Source: CAVXJN01 sp963773585 (GTDB lineage: Bacteria > Pseudomonadota > Gammaproteobacteria > JASBUN01). From it: a stretch of DNA of 64,000 nucleotides. The notes under the pieces are model-generated. The model worked only from the letters and a program-made list of their open reading frames with translations. It was not told where the DNA came from and searched no databases. Numbering within the stretch: position 1 is the first letter of the stretch; the number at the start of each line of letters is the position of its first letter. The stretch lies in contig CAVZBR010000001.1 in assembly GCA_963773585.1 (NCBI GenBank), forward strand, positions 1-64,000. The letters run 5' to 3'. Both the position numbers and the translations under genes were made by a program. Positions 27,177-34,957 of the stretch are shown here, one piece after another.

Positions 27177-28004
27177 ATGATCGACATCGGTGTCAATTTG
27201 ACTCACGAGTCGTTCGCGCACGATTTGGATCAGGTGCTGGCGCGCGCCACCGGCGCCGGGGTGGCGGGCATGATCGTTACCGGAACGGACCCGGCGCACT
27301 CCCGCCAGGCAATTGAGTTGGCCCGCATCCATCCCGGGCTTATGCGCGCTACCGCGGGAATTCATCCCCATCATGCCGAGCAATATGTCGATATTGTGCA
27401 ATCCGGCCTCGCGGATGCAGTGCGTGCGCAGGAGACGGTGGCGGTGGGCGAATGTGGATTGGATTTCAACCGCGATTTCAGCCCCAGACCGGATCAACGA
27501 CGCTGCTTCGAAGCACAACTGGAGTTGGCGGCTGAGGTACAAAAGCCGGTGTTCTTGCATCAGCGCGACGCCCACGAGGAGTTCTTGCGCATCCTGAGGC
27601 GCCACCGAGCCAGGCTGGGTGGTGCGGTAGCCCATTGCTTTACCGGCGGCCCGGACCAGCTCGGGGCATATCTGGACCTGGACCTGTATGTCGGCGTCAC
27701 CGGTTGGGTTTGCGACGAACGCCGCGGTCACGACCTGCGTGACAGCGTCCCGAGAATCCCGCAGGAGCGCCTGTTGATCGAAACAGACGCCCCCTATCTA
27801 TTGCCGCGAGATTTGCATCCCAGACCGAAATCACGGCGCAATGAGCCCGCCATGCTGAGCCATGTCTGCGCCATGGTCGCGGCGCTGCGCGGGGAAGATG
27901 CTGCCACGGTGGCGGAATATACTGCGGCCAATGCCCGTCGCTTGTTCCGCTTGCCGGACGACCTGTTTCAGATCGGAATGAAAACCGCTGACGCCACGCC
28001 CTGA
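27177..28004 (+). CDS. tatD: TatD-family metal-dependent hydrolase
   Basis: 275-residue TIM-barrel deoxyribonuclease/hydrolase of the TatD family. Metal ligands are visible in order: the MIDIGVNLTH strand (DIGxNL in place of DxHxH), the catalytic Glu in VAVGECGLDFNR, His in KPVFLHQRDAH, His in VAHCFTGG and Asp in IETDAPYLLPRDLHP. Length and motifs are typical of E. coli TatD rather than YcfH/YjjV, because the first motif lacks the HxH pair. Family members act as 3'-5' exonucleases. It starts 4 bases after the CbiM-like gene, and its last 37 bases overlap the end of the convergent lipoprotein gene. Confidence 0.93.
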   Translation: MIDIGVNLTHESFAHDLDQVLARATGAGVAGMIVTGTDPAHSRQAIELARIHPGLMRATAGIHPHHAEQYVDIVQSGLADAVRAQETVAVGECGLDFNRDFSPRPDQRRCFEAQLELAAEVQKPVFLHQRDAHEEFLRILRRHRARLGGAVAHCFTGGPDQLGAYLDLDLYVGVTGWVCDERRGHDLRDSVPRIPQERLLIETDAPYLLPRDLHPRPKSRRNEPAMLSHVCAMVAALRGEDAATVAEYTAANARRLFRLPDDLFQIGMKTADATP

Positions 28005-28687
28005 ATGACTTGTTTGATACGGCGGTCGGACTTGGCAGCCATAATGTCGGCCATGGAATCCTGATGCGCGAGGATCTTGCCGACGAGACGCTCGAAACTC
28101 AAATTTGGATCGCCTGGATCCAGCGAAGTGCTGAGCAACAGCAAATTGCCTTTTGCATCGCGAGCCGTACGCAATTTCCAGGCAGCGATTTCCACGTTGC
28201 GTGCGGCATTGTAGAGGCGTTGCGCATCGAGGTCGTCGAACATGAAGAATTCCGTTTGGCCATTGTATGAATCGATGACCATTCCGCAGAGCCCGGCGAT
28301 CAGAGCGAGGACACGATCACCGCTATAATGCTCGTCAAACGCCAGGCGCATGGCGTCGATTCCCTGATTACCGTTCAGTGCCGGGAAATCCCAGTGCGGC
28401 GTTTCGAAAACCCTGGCCACTGCCTGTTCCATCGACGCTGCATCGCCTTTTTGCCATTCGCGAGGATTGCGGCGATACAGTTTTTCCATGAGTTCGCGCA
28501 GATAGGCCAGGGTGCGCCGCTGATGGTATTCGGCAATCAGATCGATATCGCTCTTCATGATCGACTGCAGCCGGAAACCACGTTCCGCCCGGTATGGCGC
28601 TCGCGTGGTTGCGGTGCAGCCGAACAACAGTGCGCATAGCAGGATTGCGGAGACGATCCGTGCCGAATGGTTTCGAATGCGCTGCAT
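27968..28687 (-). CDS. lipoprotein of unknown function
   Basis: 239-residue protein with a lipoprotein signal (IVSAILLCALLFGCTATT, lipidated Cys24 after LLFG). The mature part is mostly helical, with an RRTLAYLRELMEKLYRRNPREW segment followed by a hydrophobic patch (VLALIAGLCGMVIDSY) and a LLLLSTSLD strand. No enzyme motif is seen. Similar lipoproteins are known only as conserved hypotheticals. The 3' end overlaps tatD tail to tail, and the gene lies 8 bases past the stop of the next minus-strand gene, suggesting co-transcription with it. Confidence 0.8.
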   Translation of the reverse strand: MQRIRNHSARIVSAILLCALLFGCTATTRAPYRAERGFRLQSIMKSDIDLIAEYHQRRTLAYLRELMEKLYRRNPREWQKGDAASMEQAVARVFETPHWDFPALNGNQGIDAMRLAFDEHYSGDRVLALIAGLCGMVIDSYNGQTEFFMFDDLDAQRLYNAARNVEIAAWKLRTARDAKGNLLLLSTSLDPGDPNLSFERLVGKILAHQDSMADIMAAKSDRRIKQVIQGVASAVFIPI

Positions 28688-28695
28688 CTCGGCCG

Positions 28696-29250
28696 CTAGT
28701 GTCGTTCAAGACGTGCCAATTCGGTGAGGATCGAAAGCACGAGCGACTCCCCCAGTGCGCCCATGTCTTGGCAGAGTCGATCTGCATTGCGTTCACCTTG
28801 CATCAGCGGCCGCAACAGCCCCCCTAAGCGCGCCATGTCGCCGCCAACGGCCTGCATCTGCTCCGCCATGGAACCGAGGACATGCACCGCACCCGGCTCG
28901 CCGTGAGACGCTTTGTGAATAAGTCCGGCCAGACCCGGGGCTGCGGCAGCAGGATCCGGCTTTGCCTCCGGGTCGGGAAGCAGGTCGGGATTGCGTAAGC
29001 CCATCAACACGCGATCAATGATGACGCGATCGTCGTCTTCGAGATCGCGCAGCAACGCTTCGTCGCGGCGGCCGTCGAGGATTGCGCGTAGTGCATGAGC
29101 CAACGTGGCTTCGCCATACTGCTGTATGGTCTGCAGCACCGGCTCCAGTTCGCGACGTCGACTGGGATCGCGGCAGGCGTTCGCGACCGCGACGATCAAC
29201 TTCGAGTGTGCGGCGACGATTTGATCTTCCCTTGAATCGGTGGCGCTCAT
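28696..29250 (-). CDS. hypothetical protein, alpha-helical
   Basis: 184-residue soluble protein with no recognised domain. It starts MSATDSREDQIVAAHSKLIV and is largely helical, with an acidic middle (LLRDLEDDDRVIIDRVL), a Pro/Ala linker (PDPEAKPDPAAAAPGLAGL) and a C-terminal helical pair (MGALGESLVLSILTELARLERH). The frame is open further upstream, but that extension has a different composition and would overlap the oppositely directed phosphoesterase. It reads into the lipoprotein gene after 8 bases. Confidence 0.6.
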   Translation of the reverse strand: MSATDSREDQIVAAHSKLIVAVANACRDPSRRRELEPVLQTIQQYGEATLAHALRAILDGRRDEALLRDLEDDDRVIIDRVLMGLRNPDLLPDPEAKPDPAAAAPGLAGLIHKASHGEPGAVHVLGSMAEQMQAVGGDMARLGGLLRPLMQGERNADRLCQDMGALGESLVLSILTELARLERH

Positions 29251-29385
29251 GGTAAATGCTGAGTATCGGGGACGGCCGGACTGTCGACGATTATTGCATG
29301 GTGAGGGAGGGGCACAAAGCGCGGTGGCGATGTCCGTTTCCGTGTTGGGGATTAACACGCGCGTGTGCGCAGATGACGGAAGATT

Positions 29386-29955
29386 ATGGCCAAAAGCTGC
29401 ACAGTCGCCGTGGTTTCTGACACGCACGGATATTTGGATCCCCGCATCATGGAGGTTGTCAGAGACTGTGATTTTGCGGTACATGCGGGTGACATCGGCA
29501 GTGCTGCTGTATTGGCGGCGCTACGTCCGAAATCCGGAGAAGTATTTGCGGTAATGGGGAACAACGACACCGCGGAAAAGTGGCCGATCTCCGAAGCGAA
29601 ATGGTTTCAGACGCTGCAGTCGGTCGTGGAGGTCGAGCTTCCCGGCGGCACGCTCGTGGTGATACACGGTGATCGCGTGCTGCCGGCGCGCGAACGCCAC
29701 GGTCGGCTTCGTAGCCTGTTTCCTACGGCGCGGGCAATCGTATACGGGCACAGCCATCGGTTGAGCGAGGATTGCAGTGAGCTGCCCTGGGTGTTGAACC
29801 CCGGCGCGGCCGGTCGATCCCGTACCTTTGGCGGCCCGTCTTGCATGATCCTGCACGCGCAGGCGCGTCGATGGCGCGTGCAAACGCTGCGCTTTCCGAA
29901 CTCGCCACCTACAAAGGGGCGTCGATCCGCGTCAGCAACCGACGCCGCTCGCTGA
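29386..29955 (+). CDS. metallophosphoesterase, YfcE/MJ0936-like
   Basis: 189-residue calcineurin-like phosphoesterase. All metal motifs are present in order: SDTHG near residue 11, HAGDIG near 33, MGNNDT near 57, VIHGDR near 88 and YGHSHRLSED near 113. The family has phosphodiesterase activity on model substrates; the physiological substrate is unknown. The C-terminal 25 residues (after RFPNSPPTKGRR) are low-complexity and overlap an opposing small gene by 47 bases, so the functional protein may end earlier. It stands apart from the minus-strand gene upstream, with 135 bases between them. Confidence 0.9.
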   Translation: MAKSCTVAVVSDTHGYLDPRIMEVVRDCDFAVHAGDIGSAAVLAALRPKSGEVFAVMGNNDTAEKWPISEAKWFQTLQSVVEVELPGGTLVVIHGDRVLPARERHGRLRSLFPTARAIVYGHSHRLSEDCSELPWVLNPGAAGRSRTFGGPSCMILHAQARRWRVQTLRFPNSPPTKGRRSASATDAAR

Positions 29956-30100
29956 TAAGATCGATAAACGCCTTTGCCAAAGCGCGTTCGTAAGCGCAAT
30001 CTCCGGAAGAGCCCATCTCGATGAGCCGTTTTTCGAGGTAGTTGATCTCGGCGCGCAAATCGGAATGTGCGCAGGACCGGTGGGGCGAAAGGACGTACAT
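29909..30100 (-). CDS. small helical protein of unknown function
   Basis: 63-residue soluble protein. The core SDLRAEINYLEKRLIEMGSSGDCAYERALAKAFIDLISERRRLL (quoted in part) is an amphipathic helical hairpin reminiscent of small conserved gammaproteobacterial hypotheticals. There is no clear Shine-Dalgarno before the ATG. It overlaps the 3' end of the phosphoesterase gene tail to tail, which weakens the call for one of the two ends. Confidence 0.5.
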   Translation of the reverse strand: MYVLSPHRSCAHSDLRAEINYLEKRLIEMGSSGDCAYERALAKAFIDLISERRRLLTRIDAPL

Positions 30101-30442
30101 GCAGTTGCATCCGTTTGTCGGTGGTGGCGTATTCGAATCTATCGCGAGTTGATGTCAGCGGCGTGACAAGGCCGCTAAGCGGTGAAAATACAAGTCTCGT
30201 TCGGGCAAACGTGCAGCACACGTGGCTGCGTGGAAAATGCACGCGTGAAAGCGGCGAGTCTGCCATTGGCTGTCGTCAGTGAGATTGAGAGAAGTCGGCG
30301 AATCGCAACAGGTGAAAGGTACGGAGGCAATGACGGTGGTCGCAAGCGTTTTTCTGCGCGCTCGATGGTTGAGGTGGATCGCAAAAACATTCAGTTGTCG
30401 CAATGTTGAGCACGCCGGTAGGCGCTTTGAGCACGGCGAGCG
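30101..30442. other. intergenic region
   Basis: 342 bases without a supported gene. A 39-codon frame (ATG at 30330, stop overlapping the next gene's ATG) ends in an ATGA overlap with the thioredoxin gene, but its Shine-Dalgarno spacing is poor and its product is not recognisable. No terminator was identified. Confidence 0.3.
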
Positions 30443-30985
30443 ATGAGTCGGCCGGCTACCAAAACTGCCGCGCAGAGCAAGTCTCGCCGCTGGCTGCGGT
30501 GGCTGATTGAAGCATGCTTGATAGTGACGATTTTGTTCAGCGTGAATTGGTACCGCACACGCAATGCGGCGAGCGGTACGGCGCCGATCGTGGACGGACG
30601 CTTGTTGAACGGTTCACCGGTACTGCTGCAGAGCTATCGCGGTAGGCCGTTACTGGTCCACTTTTGGGCAACATGGTGCCCAATCTGCCGTGCTGAACAG
30701 TCCACGATCAAATCATTGTCCGAAGATCATCAGGTGCTGACCATCGCCATGCAGTCGGGGAGCGCGAAAGAGCTGTCCGAGTACATGCGCCGACACCAGT
30801 TGGCATACCCGGTAGTGAACGATCAAGGCGGCTCCATAGCCCGGCGCTTCGGAGTGACGGGCGTACCCGCCAGTTTCGTTATTGATCGCAACGGCAAGAT
30901 CAGGTTTGTTGAAGTGGGCTATACCACTGAATTGGGTCTGCGCGTTCGATTATGGTGGGCGGGTGTCATGGCGGCCGGCGGCTAG
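30443..30985 (+). CDS. membrane-anchored TlpA/ScsD-like thioredoxin
   Basis: 180-residue periplasmic thiol-disulfide protein. It has a basic N-terminus, one membrane anchor (about residues 19-36) and a thioredoxin fold with active site WATWCPIC (Cys79, Cys82) and the cis-proline loop GVPASFVID. The WCPIC dipeptide and overall layout match ScsD/redoxin-family proteins linked to copper tolerance or protein disulfide exchange. No ScsB/DsbD partner is nearby. It is followed 47 bases downstream by an opposing gene. Confidence 0.88.
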   Translation: MSRPATKTAAQSKSRRWLRWLIEACLIVTILFSVNWYRTRNAASGTAPIVDGRLLNGSPVLLQSYRGRPLLVHFWATWCPICRAEQSTIKSLSEDHQVLTIAMQSGSAKELSEYMRRHQLAYPVVNDQGGSIARRFGVTGVPASFVIDRNGKIRFVEVGYTTELGLRVRLWWAGVMAAGG

Positions 30986-31032
30986 TTAAACGTGTGCGTG
31001 GCCGCGCCTTCTCGGGCGATGGCGCAGCAGTG

Positions 31033-31485
31033 CTAGGTTCTGCGTCGGGGCCGCCGCCCCTGGAATGCGGTTATGGATTTGACAATTTCCTGAAAGGGCA
31101 GAGCAGTGAGCGCGCCGTAGGCGACTTTGGCTGCCTCAATCAAGCCGAAAATGTTGTCGACGCCGGCGGTACTGTTGTCGGGTTCCAGATTGCGCTGCAA
31201 GCCGAGCAATCCACCACACTGAACCTTGAGCTCCTTCGCGTGCGGCAGCGGACCCGAAACATGAGTCAACTTGAGGCTGAACGCTGCATTCTGGCGTAGG
31301 CGTTCAAGCATCTCGTTACACTGGGTCTGAGCCGCGCCGTTGGAGCACCCGGCTGCTTCGCGCTCCGCAATGTTCATGCGTATCAGCTTTTCGCAAGCGT
31401 ACATGCGCGTCAGCGCGGCTTTCTCGAATACGCATCGCCGATCATTGACGGCGTCGTATATCTCTTTGAATTCCTGCTCATCCAT
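31033..31485 (-). CDS. hypothetical cysteine-containing protein
   Basis: 150-residue soluble protein, MDEQEFKEIYDAVNDRRCVF at the start, with Cys at about 18, 31, 47, 56 and 90. The first 80 residues are helical, and the end is basic (QGRRPRRRT). No family is recognised. The coding potential looks real from its regular amino acid composition and normal ATG context, but there is no homology evidence. Confidence 0.55.
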   Translation of the reverse strand: MDEQEFKEIYDAVNDRRCVFEKAALTRMYACEKLIRMNIAEREAAGCSNGAAQTQCNEMLERLRQNAAFSLKLTHVSGPLPHAKELKVQCGGLLGLQRNLEPDNSTAGVDNIFGLIEAAKVAYGALTALPFQEIVKSITAFQGRRPRRRT

Positions 31486-31587
31486 TGTTGAGATCGAAGG
31501 GCGTTCGGGTTCAGTTCCTGTTCAGTATCGGCAGCGTAGTGTGGCTATCGTGCTAACGAGCATGACGCTCATGAATGGAGGTGTACC

Positions 31588-31896
31588 ATGATCGCACGAC
31601 ACACATTACTTGCGCTGAGTCTGTTGGCCGGCGTCGGGCTCCTGGCCGCGACGCCGGCGCGGGCGGGCCACGACCGGACCACGGTGATCTATCGGGTCGG
31701 CGGCTACGACCGCGAGTACCGTCCGGTGGAACGCCATCGCGAGTGGCGCCATGAGCACGTGCGCCGCTACGATCGCCACCACGGGGGTTACCATCGCCAC
31801 CGGTGGGAACGTGCCCGCTACAGCACGTATCGGGCCTACCGTCACCATGACCGCGATGAGCCCCGGTATCGAATCCACCTAGAATTCGGAAACTGA
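31588..31896 (+). CDS. small exported His/Arg/Tyr-rich protein
   Basis: 102-residue protein with a signal peptide (MIARHTLLALSLLAGVGLLA, cleavage after ARA near residue 26) and a mature part extremely rich in His, Arg and Tyr (REWRHEHVRRYDRHHGGYHR). Such proteins are often annotated only as exported hypotheticals. The histidine density suggests possible metal binding in the periplasm (inference). An AATGGAGGTGTACC Shine-Dalgarno context precedes the ATG. Confidence 0.7.
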   Translation: MIARHTLLALSLLAGVGLLAATPARAGHDRTTVIYRVGGYDREYRPVERHREWRHEHVRRYDRHHGGYHRHRWERARYSTYRAYRHHDRDEPRYRIHLEFGN

Positions 31897-31954
31897 GACG
31901 TGCGCGCGCCCGGTCTCTCGAGGCCGGGCGGGCGCCGCGCGCAGGGCGCAATCG

Positions 31955-32176
31955 TCAGCTGTCTTCGCCCAGCGGCCTTGGTTCGCGTTTTTGCGTCAGC
32001 AGGCGAACCGCTTCCGTTTCGTGCCGCGCATAGATCAAACGGTAGGTGAAATCGGCGTCCGCGGGAATTTGTTCACGCAATTCGCGAGCGCGCAGTTTCG
32101 CTTCGCGGTATTTGTCGTGGACGTCCACGGGCTCGAGGGTTTTATTGTTGAAGACCTTATATACGAAGTAGGGCAT
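31955..32176 (-). CDS. conserved small protein, MPYFVYK type
   Basis: 73-residue soluble protein starting MPYFVYKVFNNKTLEPVD, then a helical basic stretch (KYREAKLRARELREQIP) and YRLIYARHETEAVRLL. This pattern recurs as a short conserved hypothetical in sulfur- and ammonia-oxidising Proteobacteria (recognition by memory, not by search). It is divergent from the next gene. Function unknown. Confidence 0.7.
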   Translation of the reverse strand: MPYFVYKVFNNKTLEPVDVHDKYREAKLRARELREQIPADADFTYRLIYARHETEAVRLLTQKREPRPLGEDS

Positions 32177-32362
32177 GGCTCAGTCGCACTGGCGGCAGAT
32201 GAGGGAAATTATACGGGCTCCCGGTGCCCGATTGAACGTCGGACGCAGAAACCATGCTCTGTCGAGGGATCCAGCCCGGCGATGCTGGTCGCTGCGCACG
32301 GCGCTGTAGTACACTTTGGCTCCCGCCAGACTCGGGATTTCGGGTCAGCCAGGAGATCTGCC

Positions 32363-32662
32363 ATGTCGGACGACGCCAATGTTTCCAAAGAAGAACTGAT
32401 TTTGCATGCGGTCAAGAAAGTACTGACCGATGTCATCAAGGACACGGCGACGCCCCCGGGCATGCGGCACCCGCTGCACGACAAGACCATTCGCGCAATG
32501 CGGGATTGCCTTGTATTGATCTCTGATCGAGAGCAGGAGCTCGCCGAAGCAAGCGGCCGGTCGCTGGATAAGCGCCCCCGTTTCATCGACGAGCCACGAG
32601 CCAAGCAGGACGTGGTGATCCCCCTGGAGCAGTCCGGCTTATTTCGGAAAAAGCCGGAGTAA
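32363..32662 (+). CDS. conserved small protein of unknown function
   Basis: 99-residue soluble protein. ELILHAVKKVLTDVIKDTAT, PPGMRHPLHDKTIRAMRDCL and LISDREQELAEASGR form a pattern found in a family of about 100-residue proteins often mislabelled segregation and condensation protein A; true ScpA is much larger, so that label is not adopted. The internal ATG with AGGAG 8 bases upstream defines the start, although the frame is open further upstream. An imperfect hairpin (TCGGCGCT/AGCGCCGA, 32692-32711) follows about 30 bases later but lacks a U-tract. Confidence 0.7.
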   Translation: MSDDANVSKEELILHAVKKVLTDVIKDTATPPGMRHPLHDKTIRAMRDCLVLISDREQELAEASGRSLDKRPRFIDEPRAKQDVVIPLEQSGLFRKKPE

Positions 32663-32798
32663 TACATAACTCTTTGTATCGTCTACTAATGTCGGCGCTC
32701 CTGAGCGCCGATATGCATTTGAGCGTCCGGCTTTCCGATTCCGCTGGGGATTTGCGCTCGATTGGTTGATAGGCCTATAAAATTTTCCAGAATAATAC

Positions 32799-32832
32799 TT
32801 GACCGATTCGATAGGATTCTCTAAATTAGAGA
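32799..32832 (+). promoter_or_regulatory. sigma-70 promoter with overlapping palindrome, SOR-like gene
   Basis: TTGACC (32799-32804), a 17-base spacer and TAAATT (32822-32827) make a good sigma-70 promoter in an unusually AT-rich stretch. The -10 is embedded in the near-perfect palindrome TCTCTAA-A-TTAGAGA (32818-32832), which would be an ideal position for a repressor operator. A transcript starting near 32835 would have a leader of about 75 bases before the AAGGAGG of the SOR-like gene. Confidence 0.55.
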
Positions 32833-32911
32833 TATCTAATATGCGCATAGGCAATTTTTGGGTTACCAGCACTTGCTGGTGGTGCGCAGCTTCGACCTAA
32901 GGAGGACCATC

Positions 32912-33331
32912 ATGTTTCATCCGCTGACCATTCCTTTCGGTAGTGTAATGCTGTTCAACGTCGTCAAGCTGAAGCCAGGCGTCAGCGATGAGGACGTGGA
33001 ATTGGCTCTGGGCGAAATGTGCAACGTCGTCAAGAACACCTATGGCGATGACAAGGGCGGGTTCATCGGCGGCCAGGTCTACAAGTACAGTGGCTTCATA
33101 TCCGATGAGGGCTCAGTGGGCTCGTCGAAGTCCACGGACGAGCATCTTGCCATCGTGACCTATTGGCAGTCTTTCGACCAGCACGAACGTTCCCATGCCG
33201 ACCACGTGTTCAAGGAAAAATTCGATAAGTTGGCAGAGTATTGCACCGATACCTACGAGCTTGGCTATGAAATGCTTTGGCAGGGTGCGCCCGAGGACGA
33301 GGCCGAACAGCAGGACGACGACGCCGCCTGA
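32912..33331 (+). CDS. half-length sulfur oxygenase reductase-like protein
   Basis: 139-residue single-domain alpha/beta-barrel protein. Comparison from memory with archaeal sulfur oxygenase reductase (SOR, about 308 residues, two such domains) shows that this protein covers only the N-terminal, active-site half. Cys37 in EMCNVVK aligns with SOR Cys31, and His91 and His95 in YWQSFDQHERSH align with His86 and His90 in FWKDWKDHEEMH. A Glu shortly after EMLWQG (Glu128 most likely) could be the third iron ligand, equivalent to Glu114. The loop after His95 is about eight residues longer than in SOR. The ATG has AAGGAGG 6 bases upstream; an earlier in-frame ATG has none. It has its own promoter and terminator. 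The C-terminus is acidic (EDEAEQQDDDAA). Alternative: a non-enzymatic ABM-fold protein. Confidence 0.75.
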   Translation: MFHPLTIPFGSVMLFNVVKLKPGVSDEDVELALGEMCNVVKNTYGDDKGGFIGGQVYKYSGFISDEGSVGSSKSTDEHLAIVTYWQSFDQHERSHADHVFKEKFDKLAEYCTDTYELGYEMLWQGAPEDEAEQQDDDAA

Positions 33332-33361
33332 TGTGAAAGGCGCAGCTAAGGGTATCGACTG

Positions 33362-33387
33362 ACGGGCGCCCTGGAGCGCCCGTTTTT
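33362..33387 (+). terminator. intrinsic terminator after the SOR-like gene
   Basis: Perfect 8-bp stem ACGGGCGC/GCGCCCGT with a 6-base loop followed by TTTTT. It lies 30 bases after the stop and also between this gene and the convergent rsd gene. Confidence 0.85.
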
Positions 33388-33401
33388 CGTTGTGGCGGGA
33401 C

Positions 33402-33887
33402 TCAGGAGTCGAGCGGTTGCTCTTGCAGAATGACGCGCCGCGGCGCGGTCAGCACTTCGATCAACTGGTCTTCCAGATCAATGCGTTCGGCAAGCCGTTC
33501 TCCCAGCCAGGAAAGGTCGTGTTCCAAGCGGGTCGGATCGTATGCGTTGTTGGCATCATCGTAGCGGTCGTTGAAGTCGACGATCGCCTCGGTGGTCTGG
33601 ATCACGCGGGGATAGATTACTTCGGCAATGCGCAGCACACCCCGGCGGCGTTCGATCTTCTCATCCAGGAAGCGGTAAAGCCGAAAATGGGCGCTGGCCG
33701 TATAGTCCACCATGATCTGGCAGAACTCTTGTAGCAGATCCGCGACGGTCTCCTTGTCGGAAAATGGCTTCTTGCCTGCCAACTTCGTATACAGCGTCAG
33801 CACCTCCCTGCGGGTAGATACCAAATCGTCGATCAGATGATGAGATTGTGTGCGACGCTCGTCGGCGTTCTTGGCGGCGGTTAGCAT
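33402..33887 (-). CDS. rsd: Rsd/AlgQ-family anti-sigma-70 regulator
   Basis: 161-residue helical protein of the Rsd/AlgQ family, which binds region 4 of RpoD and shifts RNA polymerase towards alternative sigma factors. Recognised from IDDLVSTRREVLTLYTKLAG near residue 20 (family: W-R-x-L-L-x-x-Y-x-x-L) and LLQEFCQIMVDYTASAHFRLY near residue 70. Length is normal. This family is essentially restricted to Gammaproteobacteria, supporting the taxonomic guess. The gene is convergent with the SOR-like gene across a terminator. Confidence 0.88.
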   Translation of the reverse strand: MLTAAKNADERRTQSHHLIDDLVSTRREVLTLYTKLAGKKPFSDKETVADLLQEFCQIMVDYTASAHFRLYRFLDEKIERRRGVLRIAEVIYPRVIQTTEAIVDFNDRYDDANNAYDPTRLEHDLSWLGERLAERIDLEDQLIEVLTAPRRVILQEQPLDS

Positions 33888-34028
33888 TGCGTCCTCCAGG
33901 CCTGTTTTTTTCAGTGTACCAGAAATATTCCGCCGGCCAACTGCTGTTCAGCACCGATTCAGGCGGCGCGTCGTATCGTGGCTCCACGGTCAAAAGATCG
34001 CTACGGCTACGGTCGAAAGGAGCAGATC

Positions 34029-34571
34029 ATGAACAAGCTAATTTCCACGGTGTTTGTCGGGCTGCTGGCGACGGGCGCCAGTACCGCCGCGTTCTCCCAG
34101 GACCGCTACCGCGGCGACCGGGACGACTATTACGACTACGCCAAGGTCGAACAGGTCAAGCCGATTTACCGCACGGTGCGGGTCAATCGTCCGCGCCAGG
34201 AATGCTGGCAAGAGGATGTGGTCCATCGTGATCGCGGCGGACGCTCGGCTACGCCTCTCGTGGTGGGCGGCATTCTGGGTGGCGCCGTCGGTCATCAGAT
34301 CGGCAACGGCCGAGGACGGGACATCGCCACGGTGGCAGGTGCTTTGCTTGGCGCATCGATCGGCAACGACATGCGCCAGCGCGACTACCGCGGTCGTGAG
34401 TGGGTTTCGACTGAAAACGTGTGCCGCGACGTGGTCGATTACAGCGAAGAGCGTCAGGTGGTCGGATACGAAGTCAGCTATCGTTATCACGGCCGCCAAT
34501 ACGTCACCGAGATGGACCACGATCCGGGCTCCAAGCTCCGCGTAGCGGTCGATGTAGCGCCGGTGCGCTGA
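34029..34571 (+). CDS. glycine-zipper 2TM domain surface protein
   Basis: 180-residue exported protein. A signal peptide (MNKLISTVFVGLLATGASTAAF, cleavage near 23) is followed by a charged region and a glycine-zipper segment GGILGGAVGHQIGNGRGRDI plus ALLGASIGND, as in the SlyB/17-kDa antigen (Gly-zipper_2TM) family. There is no lipobox. The C-terminal part has CRDVVDYSEERQVVGYEVSY, a motif common in this family. It probably sits in or near the outer membrane. AAGGAG lies upstream of the ATG. Confidence 0.85.
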   Translation: MNKLISTVFVGLLATGASTAAFSQDRYRGDRDDYYDYAKVEQVKPIYRTVRVNRPRQECWQEDVVHRDRGGRSATPLVVGGILGGAVGHQIGNGRGRDIATVAGALLGASIGNDMRQRDYRGREWVSTENVCRDVVDYSEERQVVGYEVSYRYHGRQYVTEMDHDPGSKLRVAVDVAPVR

Positions 34572-34653
34572 ACGTGAAGCAGCGCCGGTTGCGCCGGCGA
34601 CCTACGGTCGATATAAAAGGAAACTGTCGGCTTTGATCTTGCGGAGTTCGTCC

Positions 34654-34947
34654 ATGCGTGGCTTGTTGTTCGTAGTGATCGTTATGAGCGCCGGCGCTGC
34701 CTACGCAGCGCCCCACGGTGCCGCGCTCAGGTCGTTCTCTGCACCGCCTGCCATGCAGCACGTCGCCGACCGCCAAATCAGTGTCGGCGATGCCGCACGG
34801 ATCGCGCAACGGGAAGTGGGTGGACGCGTACTGGCCGCCGAACGTGCAACCGACGGCGGTAGACCGGTGGTTCGGGTCAAGCTGTTGACCCCGCGCGGGG
34901 TCGTGCGCGTGGTGACGGTCGACGCCACGACCGGCCGCGTGCGGTGA
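34654..34947 (+). CDS. small exported PepSY-like protein
   Basis: 97-residue protein with a signal peptide (MRGLLFVVIVMSAGAAYA) and one PepSY-like module: ISVGDAARIAQREVGGRVLA followed by RVVTVDATTGRVR. PepSY proteins of this kind commonly precede PhoP/PhoQ-type two-component genes and may modulate the sensor or a protease in the periplasm. It lies 10 bases before the response regulator, so it is probably the first gene of a three-gene operon. A TTG seven codons earlier is an alternative start. Confidence 0.8.
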   Translation: MRGLLFVVIVMSAGAAYAAPHGAALRSFSAPPAMQHVADRQISVGDAARIAQREVGGRVLAAERATDGGRPVVRVKLLTPRGVVRVVTVDATTGRVR

Positions 34948-34957
34948 GGGATAGGCA

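Noticed and set aside
30330..30446. 39-codon leader peptide overlapping the thioredoxin start by ATGA
   Set aside because: GGAGG is only two bases from the ATG and the peptide is unrecognisable; kept as a note only.
32692..32711. Intrinsic terminator after the small gene at 32363-32662
   Set aside because: The hairpin TCGGCGCT/AGCGCCGA is good, but no T-tract follows; mentioned only within that gene entry.
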